Source: Flammeovirgaceae bacterium UBA7330 (lineage in GTDB: Bacteria > Bacteroidota > Bacteroidia > Cytophagales > Cyclobacteriaceae). Taken from it: a DNA stretch of 64,000 bases. Numbering within the stretch: the first letter of the stretch is position 1; the number at the start of each line of letters is the position of its first letter. The notes under the pieces are model-generated. The model had not been told where the DNA came from and ran no database searches. It saw only the letters and a program-made list of their open reading frames with translations. Positions 8,303 to 18,214 of this stretch are shown piece by piece. The stretch spans positions 124,001 through 188,000 of the forward strand of contig DKPQ01000023.1 in NCBI GenBank assembly GCA_002471275.1, written 5' to 3'. The position numbers and the translations under genes are program-made.

Positions 8303-10633
8303 TTATTTGGTGATTATAGGTTGATTAGTCATCTCAAACTCAAGTATTGCACCCTCTGCAATTTCATGATGCCTCAGCCAGGTGCGATTCAATTCTTCCC
8401 CATTCAGCCACACTGTTTTGACATAAATATTGTCCCGGTGAAAATTCTTAGTTCTTATTTCAAGTTTTTTATCGCCCATGTCAATAATGGCCTGTTCAAA
8501 TAGCGGTGCTCCAAGCTGATAAATCGTTGTACCTGCCACAGGGTAAAAACCCAAGGCACTGAAAACATACCAGGCAGATAACGTACCTCCATCGTCATTG
8601 CCATCCAGTCCATCATATCGATCAGCATATTTTTGATCCATGATCCAACGTACCCACTTCTGAGTCAGGTCTGGTCGACCTGCTTCATTGAACAGGTACA
8701 CCGAATGAACGTCCGGCTCATTGCCATGCCAGTAATAAGATCCCGGGTACCAGTGACCAATATGGATGTCAGAATGACGAAAGAAGTTATCCAGCTCACT
8801 CACAAAATAGTCCTTACTCCTGAACAGGCCTATCAACCCCTCCGGATCAAAAAATGGTGCCCATCGCCACTGCATAGCACTTCCTTCCACATAGTCATTC
8901 GTGTAAGTTTCATCACCATCCACATAGGTCAACAAGAGAGGTTTAAAGTGCTCATCAAATTTTCCGTCTGCATTCCTGGCCTGGAAAAACTGCGTTTCGG
9001 GATTCCAGGTATTCTTGTAGTTCATGGAGAGATCGTGAAATAGAACTGCGTCTTCTTCTTTCCCCAGAGCGTCTGCAAGTAAGGAAATGGAATAATCTGA
9101 CCAGGAAAACTCAAGCGTCCTGGATACTGCCTCATCCATGGAATCCGCCGGACAATAACCATACTTCCGGCAACTTTCATTTCCTTCTCTACCGGAAAAG
9201 GGTGCTCCTTTAGGCATTGGATTCAAGGCTATTTCTTTCATGTTTTGATAGGCAAATTCCACATCAAAGTCCCTGATCCCTTTTTGATATGCTTCAGAAA
9301 TCACAATGTCGGAAGCGGTTCCCAACATGGAATTGGTATATCCATGCCCCGAAGGCCATCGTGGCAACCATCCCCCCTGCTCCGTCATTCTGGTCAATGA
9401 GACAATCATGTCCCGCTGATCATCAGGGGTAATCAAAGTATATAAGGGATGGGTAGTTCTAAAAGTATCCCATATAGACATATCCGTATAGTATTGAAAA
9501 GAATCTGCCTCGTGAATGGCCTTATCAAATCCTATGTATTTTCCATCAACATCATTGAATCGGGTAGGCATCTGCAAGGACCTGAATAAGGCGGTATAAA
9601 AGATCCTTTGTTGTTCTTTACTGCCACCTTTGATCTCTATTGATGAAAGTCGATCCTCCCAGGTTTGAGTGGCCTGGTTGAGCACCTCCTTGAAGGTTTT
9701 TTCACCTACTTCGGCCTCCATATTCTCCCAGGCATTTTCAATACTCACATGTGAAATAGCTAGGTGTACCTGAACCTCCTTTTCTCCAAACATAAAAAGT
9801 GACTGCAGCTTATGGCCTTCTTGACTTCCTTGCGGAGGTACCTCTACTTCATCCTGCCAAACCTTCTGCTGAGTAAAAGGTGATGAAAATTTGGCTGCAA
9901 AGTAGACTTTGATCCCTCCATACCTTCCGGCAAAACTCCCAAAGGTCCTGACATGACCCTCTATATGTTGGTTATTCACCACCCTGAGAAATCCATCTTC
10001 ACTGCGTTTTCCTCCCAGGGCATGGGTGACGTCGAGTAAAAAGCCAGAAGGCTCATCAAATGTGTACCTGTGAAGGCCCACTCGTTCAGTAGCCGTCAAC
10101 TCCACCTTAATTCCCTTGTCAGGTAGCCCAATATGGTAATACCCGGGATAGGCTAGCTCATCGGCATGTGAATACTTATGCATAACCATGGATGGATCCT
10201 GTATCTCGTTGTCCTCCACCGGTTGGATCAGAAAATGCCCACCATCTGTAGCTCCTGTGCCGACCAGCCGGGTATGGCTGAAGCCAATAATCTTGTCATC
10301 TCCATAAAAGTATCCGGACGTATTCAAACCCAGCGCATCCGTAACCATTGCTGCTGTCTCAGGGCTCAACCTCACCATCCCAAATGGCAGTGAAACTCCC
10401 GGGAAGTTATAGGCACATGTCCAGGGTACTCCGCCGGTTCCTATGAAAGGGTTCACTTTCGCAGATAAGGGGAACTCATTGATCACACTTTCCGGAATTG
10501 CTTTACCCACCTCATCCACAAAACCCCGATAAACCCTCCATCCAATGAAAACAACCAGCGAGATGAGTAATATCAATGACCCAAGTATCCCCAAAAACCA
10601 TTTAAAAAACCGTATCAAACCTGACATACTCAT
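8303..10633 (-). CDS. GH92 family alpha-mannosidase
   Basis: This 776-residue protein has an N-terminal membrane anchor (about 9-31). It shows the GH92 signature NPFIGTGG (61-68), GFSHTRLVGTGATDGG, the WDTFRTTHPLY block, WLPRWPSGHGYTNSMLG, HGNEPDVH and the catalytic-base region GNDDGGTLSAWYVFSALG. GH92 enzymes are Ca2+-dependent exo-alpha-mannosidases, many specific for alpha-1,2 links. The sub-site residue after GNDD differs from the common GNEDxGQ form, so linkage specificity is uncertain. The start codon overlaps the GH31 stop as ATGA (10633-10630). It probably trims mannose from a glycoconjugate in the periplasm or at the cell surface. Confidence 0.93.
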   Translation of the reverse strand: MSMSGLIRFFKWFLGILGSLILLISLVVFIGWRVYRGFVDEVGKAIPESVINEFPLSAKVNPFIGTGGVPWTCAYNFPGVSLPFGMVRLSPETAAMVTDALGLNTSGYFYGDDKIIGFSHTRLVGTGATDGGHFLIQPVEDNEIQDPSMVMHKYSHADELAYPGYYHIGLPDKGIKVELTATERVGLHRYTFDEPSGFLLDVTHALGGKRSEDGFLRVVNNQHIEGHVRTFGSFAGRYGGIKVYFAAKFSSPFTQQKVWQDEVEVPPQGSQEGHKLQSLFMFGEKEVQVHLAISHVSIENAWENMEAEVGEKTFKEVLNQATQTWEDRLSSIEIKGGSKEQQRIFYTALFRSLQMPTRFNDVDGKYIGFDKAIHEADSFQYYTDMSIWDTFRTTHPLYTLITPDDQRDMIVSLTRMTEQGGWLPRWPSGHGYTNSMLGTASDIVISEAYQKGIRDFDVEFAYQNMKEIALNPMPKGAPFSGREGNESCRKYGYCPADSMDEAVSRTLEFSWSDYSISLLADALGKEEDAVLFHDLSMNYKNTWNPETQFFQARNADGKFDEHFKPLLLTYVDGDETYTNDYVEGSAMQWRWAPFFDPEGLIGLFRSKDYFVSELDNFFRHSDIHIGHWYPGSYYWHGNEPDVHSVYLFNEAGRPDLTQKWVRWIMDQKYADRYDGLDGNDDGGTLSAWYVFSALGFYPVAGTTIYQLGAPLFEQAIIDMGDKKLEIRTKNFHRDNIYVKTVWLNGEELNRTWLRHHEIAEGAILEFEMTNQPIITK

Positions 10634-12420
10634 TGAATGCTAATAGTGTATTTTCCTTTCTGGTAGGATAAAGTCCTGACTTTTAGTATTAGCTGCTGCC
10701 TGTCAAACGAATAGTCTACCCCTTCTTCCAATACCATTCCATCCAGTATGACCTCTTGGGGAATTTTTGGTATCTGAATATTCAGTATGTGGGGCACCTT
10801 TTTACCCGTCAGGTTTACCTCAAGTTTTTCGTCCATGAGGTATGAAATGATGGTGCTTTCATCTTTTTCTCTATACACCTCAAAGCTTTCGGAACCTGTA
10901 GTTGGAAATATCAGGAGTGTCAGGTATCCATCATCCTCCGACTCCCCAATCCCTGTATATCGTCTTTTGATATCCATAGGAATAATCGCACCCTCCCTGA
11001 TGAACGCGGGATATTCTTCCAAAGAGAACTCCTGATTAAATTCAACCGGGCCTGTAATTACCTTTTTGGTATCAAACCAGTAACGCCACTTGCCTTCGGG
11101 GAGTTTTACTTCATTGATCAGTTCATCTTTGTAGATAGGCGCCACTAACAAGTTTTCGCCAAACATGTAGTGATACTTGCCATCTACAGGCTTCATCAAC
11201 CTTCGTCCTCCCTCATGAGCTGTGACCACATAATGGTACATATAAGGGATCAATTCCGTGTGCAACCATGAATATTCCCTAATAATTTGAAGCTCTTGTT
11301 CACTTCTTTTCCATAGCCTGCGCTCGCCATGACCACCGTTGAGAAACAGACCATTAAAAGCAGAGAACTGTGCCCACCGAATGTATAGCCGTGGTGGAAT
11401 GGTACTACCCGAAAACCCGGCGATATCCGACCCAATAATGTTATACCCCAGCTCAGCACTTTCAAGAATACTTGTTATTGCAGATTCAAAACCCTGAATG
11501 CCCTCCAGGGCAATATCTTTCTTTTCCTCCTTCTCCGCAATCATCTCTTTGGTTACCCATTTATGTTCTTGATCACCTACCCAGTTGACTGGAGAGGCGT
11601 CGAAAGGAGCAAAACCTTCAGGATGAAATCCCCGGTCCATGGACCTGGATAAGGTGACGAATTCAGGATTTTGGGTGAGCCCATGCTGATATTCATCCCG
11701 GTAATAATGGTCCATGTATTGCCGGGTGGTCATCAGACCTCCGGCAGTCTTTTTATAAAAGAAAGGAATAGGTCCCAGGTTCTTCCAGAATAGTGTCGCT
11801 GTACCGTCCAACTTCCAGCCGTCAATGCCCAGATCAAAAACCTTCTGTTGCATACCACGCCACCACTCCATAGCTTCCGGATTCGTATAATCTATAAAAC
11901 CTCCTCTGCCCTTCCACCACTTGTTCTCTTCACCGTCAGCCACCAGGTAACCATTTTCTTTTGCTTCCTGATACCATTCCGGATCTTCTTTGAGCTCAAG
12001 GTCTTTGTTGAAGCTATTCACCATGGAGGTCATCCAGAGTACTACACGATACCCTTCCTCTTCCAAACCTTTGAACCAGCTCTCATAATCGGGATACAAA
12101 GTGGTGTCCACATCAAAATCATTGTACCGATATCCCCAGGGGCTATCAATTAGGATCGTTCTTACAGGGATATCATGGGCTTTGTATCCTTCCAGCAGTT
12201 CATCTACATAAGCGGCCGTATTTACGTCATCCTCCCAAAGCCAGCACTCCAGTGCCCACTGAGGTGTAAGAGGCAGCTGACCATGCCGCTGCTGATTGAA
12301 AGGATACCCCCAGAGTGGATAGATAAAATAGCCATAGCTCAATATGGCAAGTGAGGCAATCACGATCAGGAGTACCTTAAATGTCTTCCATAATATTTTC
12401 TTCAACTTACTCATAGACAT
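10630..12420 (-). CDS. GH31 family alpha-glycosidase
   Basis: This 596-residue protein (ATG 12420; a longer frame from 12477 would run deep into the upstream gene) has an N-terminal membrane segment (about 13-32). A (beta/alpha)8 barrel follows, with the nucleophile block GWKLDG (Asp205), the acid/base block NWVGDQEHKW (Asp283) and NIIGSDIAGFSG, all diagnostic of GH31. A C-terminal beta-sandwich includes LLVAPIYK and the substrate-proximal PEGKWRYWFDTKKV. GH31 includes alpha-glucosidases, alpha-xylosidases and sulfoquinovosidases. Which one this is cannot be told from the motifs. It overlaps the PHP gene by 14 nt and the GH92 start by 4 nt. Confidence 0.92.
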   Translation of the reverse strand: MSMSKLKKILWKTFKVLLIVIASLAILSYGYFIYPLWGYPFNQQRHGQLPLTPQWALECWLWEDDVNTAAYVDELLEGYKAHDIPVRTILIDSPWGYRYNDFDVDTTLYPDYESWFKGLEEEGYRVVLWMTSMVNSFNKDLELKEDPEWYQEAKENGYLVADGEENKWWKGRGGFIDYTNPEAMEWWRGMQQKVFDLGIDGWKLDGTATLFWKNLGPIPFFYKKTAGGLMTTRQYMDHYYRDEYQHGLTQNPEFVTLSRSMDRGFHPEGFAPFDASPVNWVGDQEHKWVTKEMIAEKEEKKDIALEGIQGFESAITSILESAELGYNIIGSDIAGFSGSTIPPRLYIRWAQFSAFNGLFLNGGHGERRLWKRSEQELQIIREYSWLHTELIPYMYHYVVTAHEGGRRLMKPVDGKYHYMFGENLLVAPIYKDELINEVKLPEGKWRYWFDTKKVITGPVEFNQEFSLEEYPAFIREGAIIPMDIKRRYTGIGESEDDGYLTLLIFPTTGSESFEVYREKDESTIISYLMDEKLEVNLTGKKVPHILNIQIPKIPQEVILDGMVLEEGVDYSFDRQQLILKVRTLSYQKGKYTISIQ

Positions 12421-13729
12421 ATATTGGGTTGGTATATATCCAGGGTATCCATTCCTCCCCAATAAATACCCGGGCAACTATTCGGTAATTACCTGTTTGT
12501 GTATTCATAGAAAATTTGTATTCATAGTCCTGATCAGATTCATCCAACAAATTACCATTTCTGTACAGCTGAAATTTCACAGGATAAGGTGAAACTGCAT
12601 GAATACTTTCAACATGACCAACCTGAACCGAATCCCCTACTATCCCGCTCAAACTACCACCATTGTTCAATGCATAGTATTGAAAACCTTCAGCTTTGGC
12701 CAGGTGCTCAAAAGACACGAGTACATGCCCTTTCTTGATGTGATCTCGTATATTGGTATTGGTCAGGGTGTCACAAAACACATAATCGTTTGCGAAATTG
12801 TAGGAATTGAAATAGGGATCCAGCTCCCATTTGAAGGCCCAGCCATACTGATCGGGTTCTCCCATCATCAGCTTATCAAACCAGGTAGGCTCCCGAATCG
12901 CCAATGTATCTGCGTTGGGGCCGACCCATTCTATTTTGCCATTCTCCAGGTATCTCGCTCTAAAATTTTGATTATTGTGTGCATCCACTCCTGCAATGCC
13001 TACTACCCTTCTCTGTTGGTTTAACCGATCCCAATTGGCCAGGATAGCTGTTTGATCATCATACATTTCCCTAAACCCCCAATGTCGGTATTTATGATTA
13101 ACTGTGCCATTGATCACAAAAGGCAGGATACCTCCCTCCTCATCCTTTACGTCAGTATGGATGTTGTAGATCTCCATTGCATGATAATAGGGATCATCCC
13201 AGTCATGCTCATCTTCAGAGTGAACATAGGTAACCAATCCACCATTTTGCGCAATCTCTTTGATGATTTCAGACTCGGTCTTGTTCCAGTCAACAACAGT
13301 CGAGTCAAACGGACTGATCATCAACCCTGAACTATGCTCTGTACCGGATTCCAGGATGATCCCGTCATACACACCATGATAGCCGCGCGGAAAAGTATCC
13401 AACTGATATCGCTTATGATCGGAATTGAAGATGAACTTCAGCTCTGCCTCTTTTGCTCCATCCAAAATTTCAGGCAGTAAACCCCGACTGTCATGCGACC
13501 AGAAGGTATGTGCATGAAGTACCCCTTTGACCGACCTAAGTGGAATAATTTGTTTTGGTTTTCTGTATTGCTCCCAGAGCGCAAGTCTTTCTTTTTCAAG
13601 CTGTGGATAAACGGTCCAATGATTCCACAATGCTGGTGATATCTTGAAGATAATCAGGAGGATCAGAAGAGTTAAAATTCCCCCGAGGAAATATAAAAGT
13701 ATTCTGAGCACCTTGATAAATACCTTCAT
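12407..13729 (-). CDS. PHP-domain phosphoesterase-like protein, membrane-anchored
   Basis: ATG 13729 sits 2 nt after the GDPD stop and gives a sensible N-terminal transmembrane segment (about 8-28). A longer frame begins inside the GDPD gene and is unlikely. The PHP metal-binding pattern is visible: LHAHTFWSHD (His72, His74, Asp80), NSDH (Asp104, His105), GTEHS, a YVHSEDEHDW segment and VDAHNN. PHP proteins are trinuclear-metal phosphoesterases. The extra C-terminal region (about 300-440) is beta-rich. Together with GDPD next door it suggests attack on phosphodiester- or phosphomonoester-containing glycans or lipids. The substrate is unknown. Confidence 0.8.
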   Translation of the reverse strand: MKVFIKVLRILLYFLGGILTLLILLIIFKISPALWNHWTVYPQLEKERLALWEQYRKPKQIIPLRSVKGVLHAHTFWSHDSRGLLPEILDGAKEAELKFIFNSDHKRYQLDTFPRGYHGVYDGIILESGTEHSSGLMISPFDSTVVDWNKTESEIIKEIAQNGGLVTYVHSEDEHDWDDPYYHAMEIYNIHTDVKDEEGGILPFVINGTVNHKYRHWGFREMYDDQTAILANWDRLNQQRRVVGIAGVDAHNNQNFRARYLENGKIEWVGPNADTLAIREPTWFDKLMMGEPDQYGWAFKWELDPYFNSYNFANDYVFCDTLTNTNIRDHIKKGHVLVSFEHLAKAEGFQYYALNNGGSLSGIVGDSVQVGHVESIHAVSPYPVKFQLYRNGNLLDESDQDYEYKFSMNTQTGNYRIVARVFIGEEWIPWIYTNPIYVYE

Positions 13730-13731
13730 AA

Positions 13732-14562
13732 CTAATGAGAATTCAGACCTTTTAATAGTTGAATCAATTTCTCCGGCTGATCTGTTTGTATGCCATCTAC
13801 CTTCCAATCCAACATTTTTTTCCATTCCCGCATCAGTGCCTGAGAATCATCCTCACTGTCATCTACAAAAACCATGGTTCCTTTAGCGTGAGAAGTTTCT
13901 CCAAAAGATTTAGAATAGTTCTTCATCCCGCTTCCAATTACATCCAATTGAAAGGTATCTAATAGTTTATTCAGATTTTTCTCCTCACCAGGATCTGGCA
14001 TCGGGATGCATTCCGGACATTCACTTTGAATTTGCTGAATGTTCTTCCTATCCATTCCATAGAGAAACCAAACCACCTGCTCAGCCATTTCATACTTTCT
14101 CAGCATGGGTATGATTACACTCGGATCGGCATCTTTCAGGTCCAGATAAATACCGATTTTGCCCTGACACAACTCCAATATTTCTTCCAATGTAGGGATT
14201 CTGGTGTTCTTCCAATTATCCCCAACTTTAACACCAATATCCAAAGCCTTTAATTCAGCCAGGGTCAGGTCTTTGACCTTTCCGGATCTCCCTTCAACAT
14301 ATGCGTCAATGGTATTGTTGTGAACGCTCACCAAATGACCATCTTTAGTAGTTCTCACATCAATCTCTACAAAGTCACAACCGATATCAATGGCTTTTTG
14401 ATAGGCCGGTAGTGAGTTTTCAGGAATTCCGTTGTGGACTCCCCTGTGAGCGATTACATACACATTCCCAAGTTTTGGCGACGACAGTTTTTGTTGTGTA
14501 AACCCGGCTTCCGGGAACGTTAATAGGATCAGGCTGATTGCGATCACAAATGTTCCCTTCAT
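13732..14562 (-). CDS. Glycerophosphodiester phosphodiesterase (GDPD family)
   Basis: ATG 14562 lies 1 nt after the upstream esterase stop and gives a clean signal peptide (1-22, ending GFTQ). The GDPD signature is complete: IAHRG (His39, Arg40), PENS (Glu48), VEIDVR (Glu66, Asp68) and VHNN (His81). The length, 276 residues, is typical. The enzyme hydrolyses glycerophosphodiesters such as deacylated phospholipids or teichoic-acid-like chains, and is exported here. Its location inside an operon with glycosidases, esterases and a ceramidase-like protein suggests it helps take apart a glycosylated phospholipid or phosphoglycan. Confidence 0.93.
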   Translation of the reverse strand: MKGTFVIAISLILLTFPEAGFTQQKLSSPKLGNVYVIAHRGVHNGIPENSLPAYQKAIDIGCDFVEIDVRTTKDGHLVSVHNNTIDAYVEGRSGKVKDLTLAELKALDIGVKVGDNWKNTRIPTLEEILELCQGKIGIYLDLKDADPSVIIPMLRKYEMAEQVVWFLYGMDRKNIQQIQSECPECIPMPDPGEEKNLNKLLDTFQLDVIGSGMKNYSKSFGETSHAKGTMVFVDDSEDDSQALMREWKKMLDWKVDGIQTDQPEKLIQLLKGLNSH

Positions 14563-14563
14563 T

Positions 14564-15445
14564 TTACAGGTATTTGTTAAACCACTCCACTCCATCCGGA
14601 TACGCTTTCTCGATGGGTAAGTCCCTGTGTCTCGAAGGATACCAGATGATTTCCTTCGGCTCATCCGCTGCCTGGTATAGCATTTTACTGGTGAGCGGGT
14701 CGATCACCTCGTCATTTTCCGCATTGATCATCAACAGAGGTCTGGGAGCAATCAGCTCCACGAAGTTGATAGGATCAATGATGCTGAAAAATTCCTGTGT
14801 CTCATCAGACAGGGCGTCAAGGCCAAACATCAGGGAAAGATTACCTCCGGCAAGGGCAATAACGGGTGCTTTCACCCGATCATCCACACCGGTAAAGATC
14901 GTACCAATGATCCCACCCAGGCTTATCCCATAATATCCAATGCGGGAATTATCTATCTCAGGTCTTGTTTCCAAAAAGTCGATGGACCTTCGGAGGTCAA
15001 AGACAGTTTGGGTGATGAGATCCCGGGTCCAGTAGCGACGTCCATTTGTCAAATCAAAATCGTAATCATACTTTTTTCGGTCACCGTGATTATCGATATC
15101 TATCCTGAACACTGCAAACCCGGCCTCAATAAAATACTGATGACCTGCCTCAATGTAATCGACTGTTTTTCTGTCTCCTAAACCATGAAGTAGTAAAATC
15201 ACAGGGATGGGTTTATCAGCTCCTTGGGGAACGGACAACAAACCAGTCACCTTTTTATCATGAACGCTGTTAAATGATACAGCATACAAATGATAACCCT
15301 CTGCATCGAGCGATCTTACGGAATCATTTAAGGGCAGGGAATGATCATACTCGTAGTACCTGGAAACTGGAAGTTCCTGCTTGGACATGCAGGAAATCAT
15401 CATCATTGAAATCAATACAACTGATATGAACCCTGCATTTCTCAT
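14564..15445 (-). CDS. Alpha/beta-hydrolase lipoprotein (dienelactone-hydrolase/acetyl-esterase-like)
   Basis: This 293-residue lipoprotein (lipobox MISC, Cys19) has HGLG (oxyanion region, 87-90), the nucleophile elbow YYGISLGG (Ser175), a late acidic residue in NAENDEVID and a C-terminal His (YPSRHRDLP). The order and spacing fit a dienelactone-hydrolase-like esterase. It starts 17 nt after the PhoPQ-related gene and is followed 1 nt later by GDPD, inside the tight minus-strand operon. Ester cleavage on a glycan or lipid headgroup is inferred from context. Confidence 0.85.
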   Translation of the reverse strand: MRNAGFISVVLISMMMISCMSKQELPVSRYYEYDHSLPLNDSVRSLDAEGYHLYAVSFNSVHDKKVTGLLSVPQGADKPIPVILLLHGLGDRKTVDYIEAGHQYFIEAGFAVFRIDIDNHGDRKKYDYDFDLTNGRRYWTRDLITQTVFDLRRSIDFLETRPEIDNSRIGYYGISLGGIIGTIFTGVDDRVKAPVIALAGGNLSLMFGLDALSDETQEFFSIIDPINFVELIAPRPLLMINAENDEVIDPLTSKMLYQAADEPKEIIWYPSRHRDLPIEKAYPDGVEWFNKYL

Positions 15446-15462
15446 AGAATTATCTGCTCCAT

Positions 15463-16812
15463 TTATAAGACATGTGTACTATCAGCGACAAACATCCGTG
15501 TACTCACCACATACTCCTCTCCGATTGGATCCACGTATTTAAGGTCGATATAAAAAGCGCGATATCCTGATTCAGGAAAGGAAACTGTTGTATCAATTTT
15601 TCTAAGCTGCTTCGCATTCAACGACTTGCTTCCAAACTCCTCATCTCTGAAGTCCCTGTCCTCTGAATCAGCTGACCAAATCAATGCATCAATTAATTTA
15701 TCGGAAGTGGTTGTCGTGGAAATCATTACTTCTTTCCCGTTCTCTTCAACATTCCATTCACAGGTTGGGTATTCCTTTCCATTCAATGTAATAGCAAGGA
15801 ATGAGCTCAAAGCCTGTAATGCCTGTACTCCGTCTCCCAAACCATGGCCTGCGTTGGGGACATATTCAATCAAATTCTTCCCTGGAATATCATCTAAATA
15901 ATTTTTGATGGCATCAACTGGCCAGTACTCATCATTGGTACCAATAAAGATCAGCTTGGGCATGGTGAGCTTTTCCCTATATGAATACGGATCAACCATC
16001 GTTGTAATAGCAGCTCCCTTTTCTGTACGCGATGTCTGAGGAATTTCCAATTCCACATAATCCTGAATTTGAACACTGTAGTCTTTCCAAACCTCAATCT
16101 GGTAGTCCAGACTCACTGGCATATTCAGCACGTCAATCACCATTGGCGCAATGGCCATTACCCGGGGGTCCATCGCACCTGTCAGCCAGGTGGTCCATCC
16201 ACGCTTGGACGCCCCAGATACGACAAACTGATCAACTTTTACATCCAGGTCACTTTTAGCAAACTCCTGTACCGCATCCATGGCTCTCACAGCCGTTTTG
16301 ACCATGGGGAATAACAATGGCCACGTATAATCACCATCATTTTTAAAGTTGTGAAGTGTGAAGGAGATCAATTCATCCTCAACCAGGTCGTCATATAAAG
16401 GTTGATTGGGCGTCTGCCTGATGATACTCACAATCGCCTGGTTCTTTTCAGCGATCATCGCCATGCCCAGAGTGGTGTCATCGTCTTTCTTCTTGAAATT
16501 AGGCTCAGTTTTTTTATTGCTACCTCCTGTGATGAACAACAAACTACCAGTTTTGGTCAGGTTCTCAGGCACGAGAATGGTAAGCTGGTGTTTCCAGGTA
16601 TGTTCTCTCCACTGCTGAGAGGTCAGAACAAGGTCATAAGCGGTAACAGGTTTTCCCTCCACCGAGTATTTTTCCTTCATCACCCAGTGATAATTGTCGT
16701 CGCCGTTTTCAAGATATTTCTGAAGGGCCGTTTCGGGAGACAGAGGTAGCTCCTTGTTCGTTTGACAGGAAAACAAGAGCAGGATAAGGATTCCAAAAAG
16801 TGATTTTCGCAT
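15463..16812 (-). CDS. PhoPQ-activated pathogenicity-related (PqaA-like) alpha/beta-hydrolase lipoprotein
   Basis: This 449-residue lipoprotein (lipobox LFSC, Cys16) carries the family-typical block VVSGASKRGWTTWL (Ser202 as probable nucleophile) followed by AIAPMVIDVLN. A C-terminal Asp (GTNDEYWPVD) and His (NAGHGLGDG) complete a triad. The PhoPQ_related family is widespread but biochemically poorly defined, and its enzymes have an alpha/beta-hydrolase fold with a C-terminal beta-sandwich. It is the second gene of the operon that begins at 18098. Peptidase or esterase activity is possible. I make no substrate claim. Confidence 0.88.
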   Translation of the reverse strand: MRKSLFGILILLLFSCQTNKELPLSPETALQKYLENGDDNYHWVMKEKYSVEGKPVTAYDLVLTSQQWREHTWKHQLTILVPENLTKTGSLLFITGGSNKKTEPNFKKKDDDTTLGMAMIAEKNQAIVSIIRQTPNQPLYDDLVEDELISFTLHNFKNDGDYTWPLLFPMVKTAVRAMDAVQEFAKSDLDVKVDQFVVSGASKRGWTTWLTGAMDPRVMAIAPMVIDVLNMPVSLDYQIEVWKDYSVQIQDYVELEIPQTSRTEKGAAITTMVDPYSYREKLTMPKLIFIGTNDEYWPVDAIKNYLDDIPGKNLIEYVPNAGHGLGDGVQALQALSSFLAITLNGKEYPTCEWNVEENGKEVMISTTTTSDKLIDALIWSADSEDRDFRDEEFGSKSLNAKQLRKIDTTVSFPESGYRAFYIDLKYVDPIGEEYVVSTRMFVADSTHVL

Positions 16813-16832
16813 TTGTGTGTATTGTGATGTAA

Positions 16833-18098
16833 TTAAAAATTATCTGAGGCCGGGTTTTCTTCAACCATTTCAAGTGCTTTTTCGATATAGATCTCCCCCG
16901 TCATTTCACCAAGACTGGTTCGGCTGACATATTCATATCTTTTGAAGCTATTAAAATCTTCTTTGGTGAGTATGTATCCAAAAGCATCGTTGGTCAACCC
17001 AAATAGAAACGGATGATTTGTTTTCATATTTCTTTTCAGATAATAGCCAATGTTGGGTAGTGCCTCACCGGGTATGGTCAGGATCTGGGCTGATCCAATG
17101 TTTACCAGATTCACCTGGGTACTCAGCAAATAATCATCTGTTACCAGTGGTTTTAATCCAGAATTGTCGATGATCATCCTCATGAGCTCTGAATCCACAG
17201 GAAACTGTACCCTTTTGGAGGTACAAAACAGGGATGGGTCTCCCTGCATTGGTGCAGATTCTATGATGGACAAAGCCTGATCGGCCAGCAACTCCCCTAT
17301 CCGAATGCACTCTTCCCAGTCATTGGCTTCTTTGCCTTCAGGTCTTCGATTGTCTGCTGTGACCATGCCGCCCTGGGCCCCATTCATAAAGATGGCTACA
17401 CCTCCGGCTTTTTCTTCGATGCGATCATAAAGCGGACCACACATATCCGGAGACAAAATCTCCCTGCTATTGCCTATCACCTCCGGGTGTATTGCATAAT
17501 TGACTAGTGTAGCGATGACCTTCCCTTTATTTTTAGCGGTTGTGGCAATGCCCTGAATAACACCACATCGTGGGTCGTACAACTGAGGGGCATAATAATT
17601 ATAGGCAATTTGTCCTTTGGCTTCACCCACTGCAATTTTCAGGTTTGCAGGCTCCAGCTTGTCCACAGCTTCATTGACGGCATCTGCTACCTGCTGAACA
17701 CACCATTCCAGGTATTCGAAGTCTGCAAGGATCTCGCCTTTTTCATTGGGAAAGCCGTAGGCATCGGGACCACTGTGCGTATGCGTGGCACCGATCATCA
17801 CGTTTTCAGGTGGAATTCCTTGGATCAGCTTCCTGGATTGATCTCCCAGCAAGGCCGGCCACCCCAGGTTGTCTATGCCTACAAAGGCCACACGGGTGTC
17901 CCCTTTTTCCACCACCATCGCCCTGACGAACAGATCACCTTTGTTTTCTTTGACTGGTTTGGGGGTACCAACTCCTCCGGATACGGGTAATAAGGGGTCA
18001 GGAGTGATCTTTCTGACAGCAGCTCCTACTTTGACTTGTGCCGATGCTTCCAGCAATACCATACTGAAACAAAGCAACAGGTAGATTATCTTCTTCAT
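16833..18098 (-). CDS. Exported neutral/alkaline ceramidase-like protein
   Basis: This 421-residue protein has a cleavable signal peptide (1-20, ASA-Q). The ceramidase N-terminal-type fold is shown by GAAVRKITPDPLLPVSGG (about 25-42) and the metal-site motif GATHTHSGPDAYG (103-115), followed by NYAIHPEVIG and MNGAQGGM. It is the first gene of the eight-gene minus-strand operon. The homologue at 5841-7232 shares the THTHS site but little else, so the two probably act on different substrates. Amidase or esterase activity in the periplasm is inferred from the family. Confidence 0.83.
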   Translation of the reverse strand: MKKIIYLLLCFSMVLLEASAQVKVGAAVRKITPDPLLPVSGGVGTPKPVKENKGDLFVRAMVVEKGDTRVAFVGIDNLGWPALLGDQSRKLIQGIPPENVMIGATHTHSGPDAYGFPNEKGEILADFEYLEWCVQQVADAVNEAVDKLEPANLKIAVGEAKGQIAYNYYAPQLYDPRCGVIQGIATTAKNKGKVIATLVNYAIHPEVIGNSREILSPDMCGPLYDRIEEKAGGVAIFMNGAQGGMVTADNRRPEGKEANDWEECIRIGELLADQALSIIESAPMQGDPSLFCTSKRVQFPVDSELMRMIIDNSGLKPLVTDDYLLSTQVNLVNIGSAQILTIPGEALPNIGYYLKRNMKTNHPFLFGLTNDAFGYILTKEDFNSFKRYEYVSRTSLGEMTGEIYIEKALEMVEENPASDNF

Positions 18099-18214
18099 GG
18101 GTGATCAATTCGGGAATATTTAGTATGCATGCATACCATTTATCTATATGTACTGAACAAATGCAGTTAAGTACTATCAAATCACAAAAAATTAATTTTG
18201 ATCACTAAAGGTAA

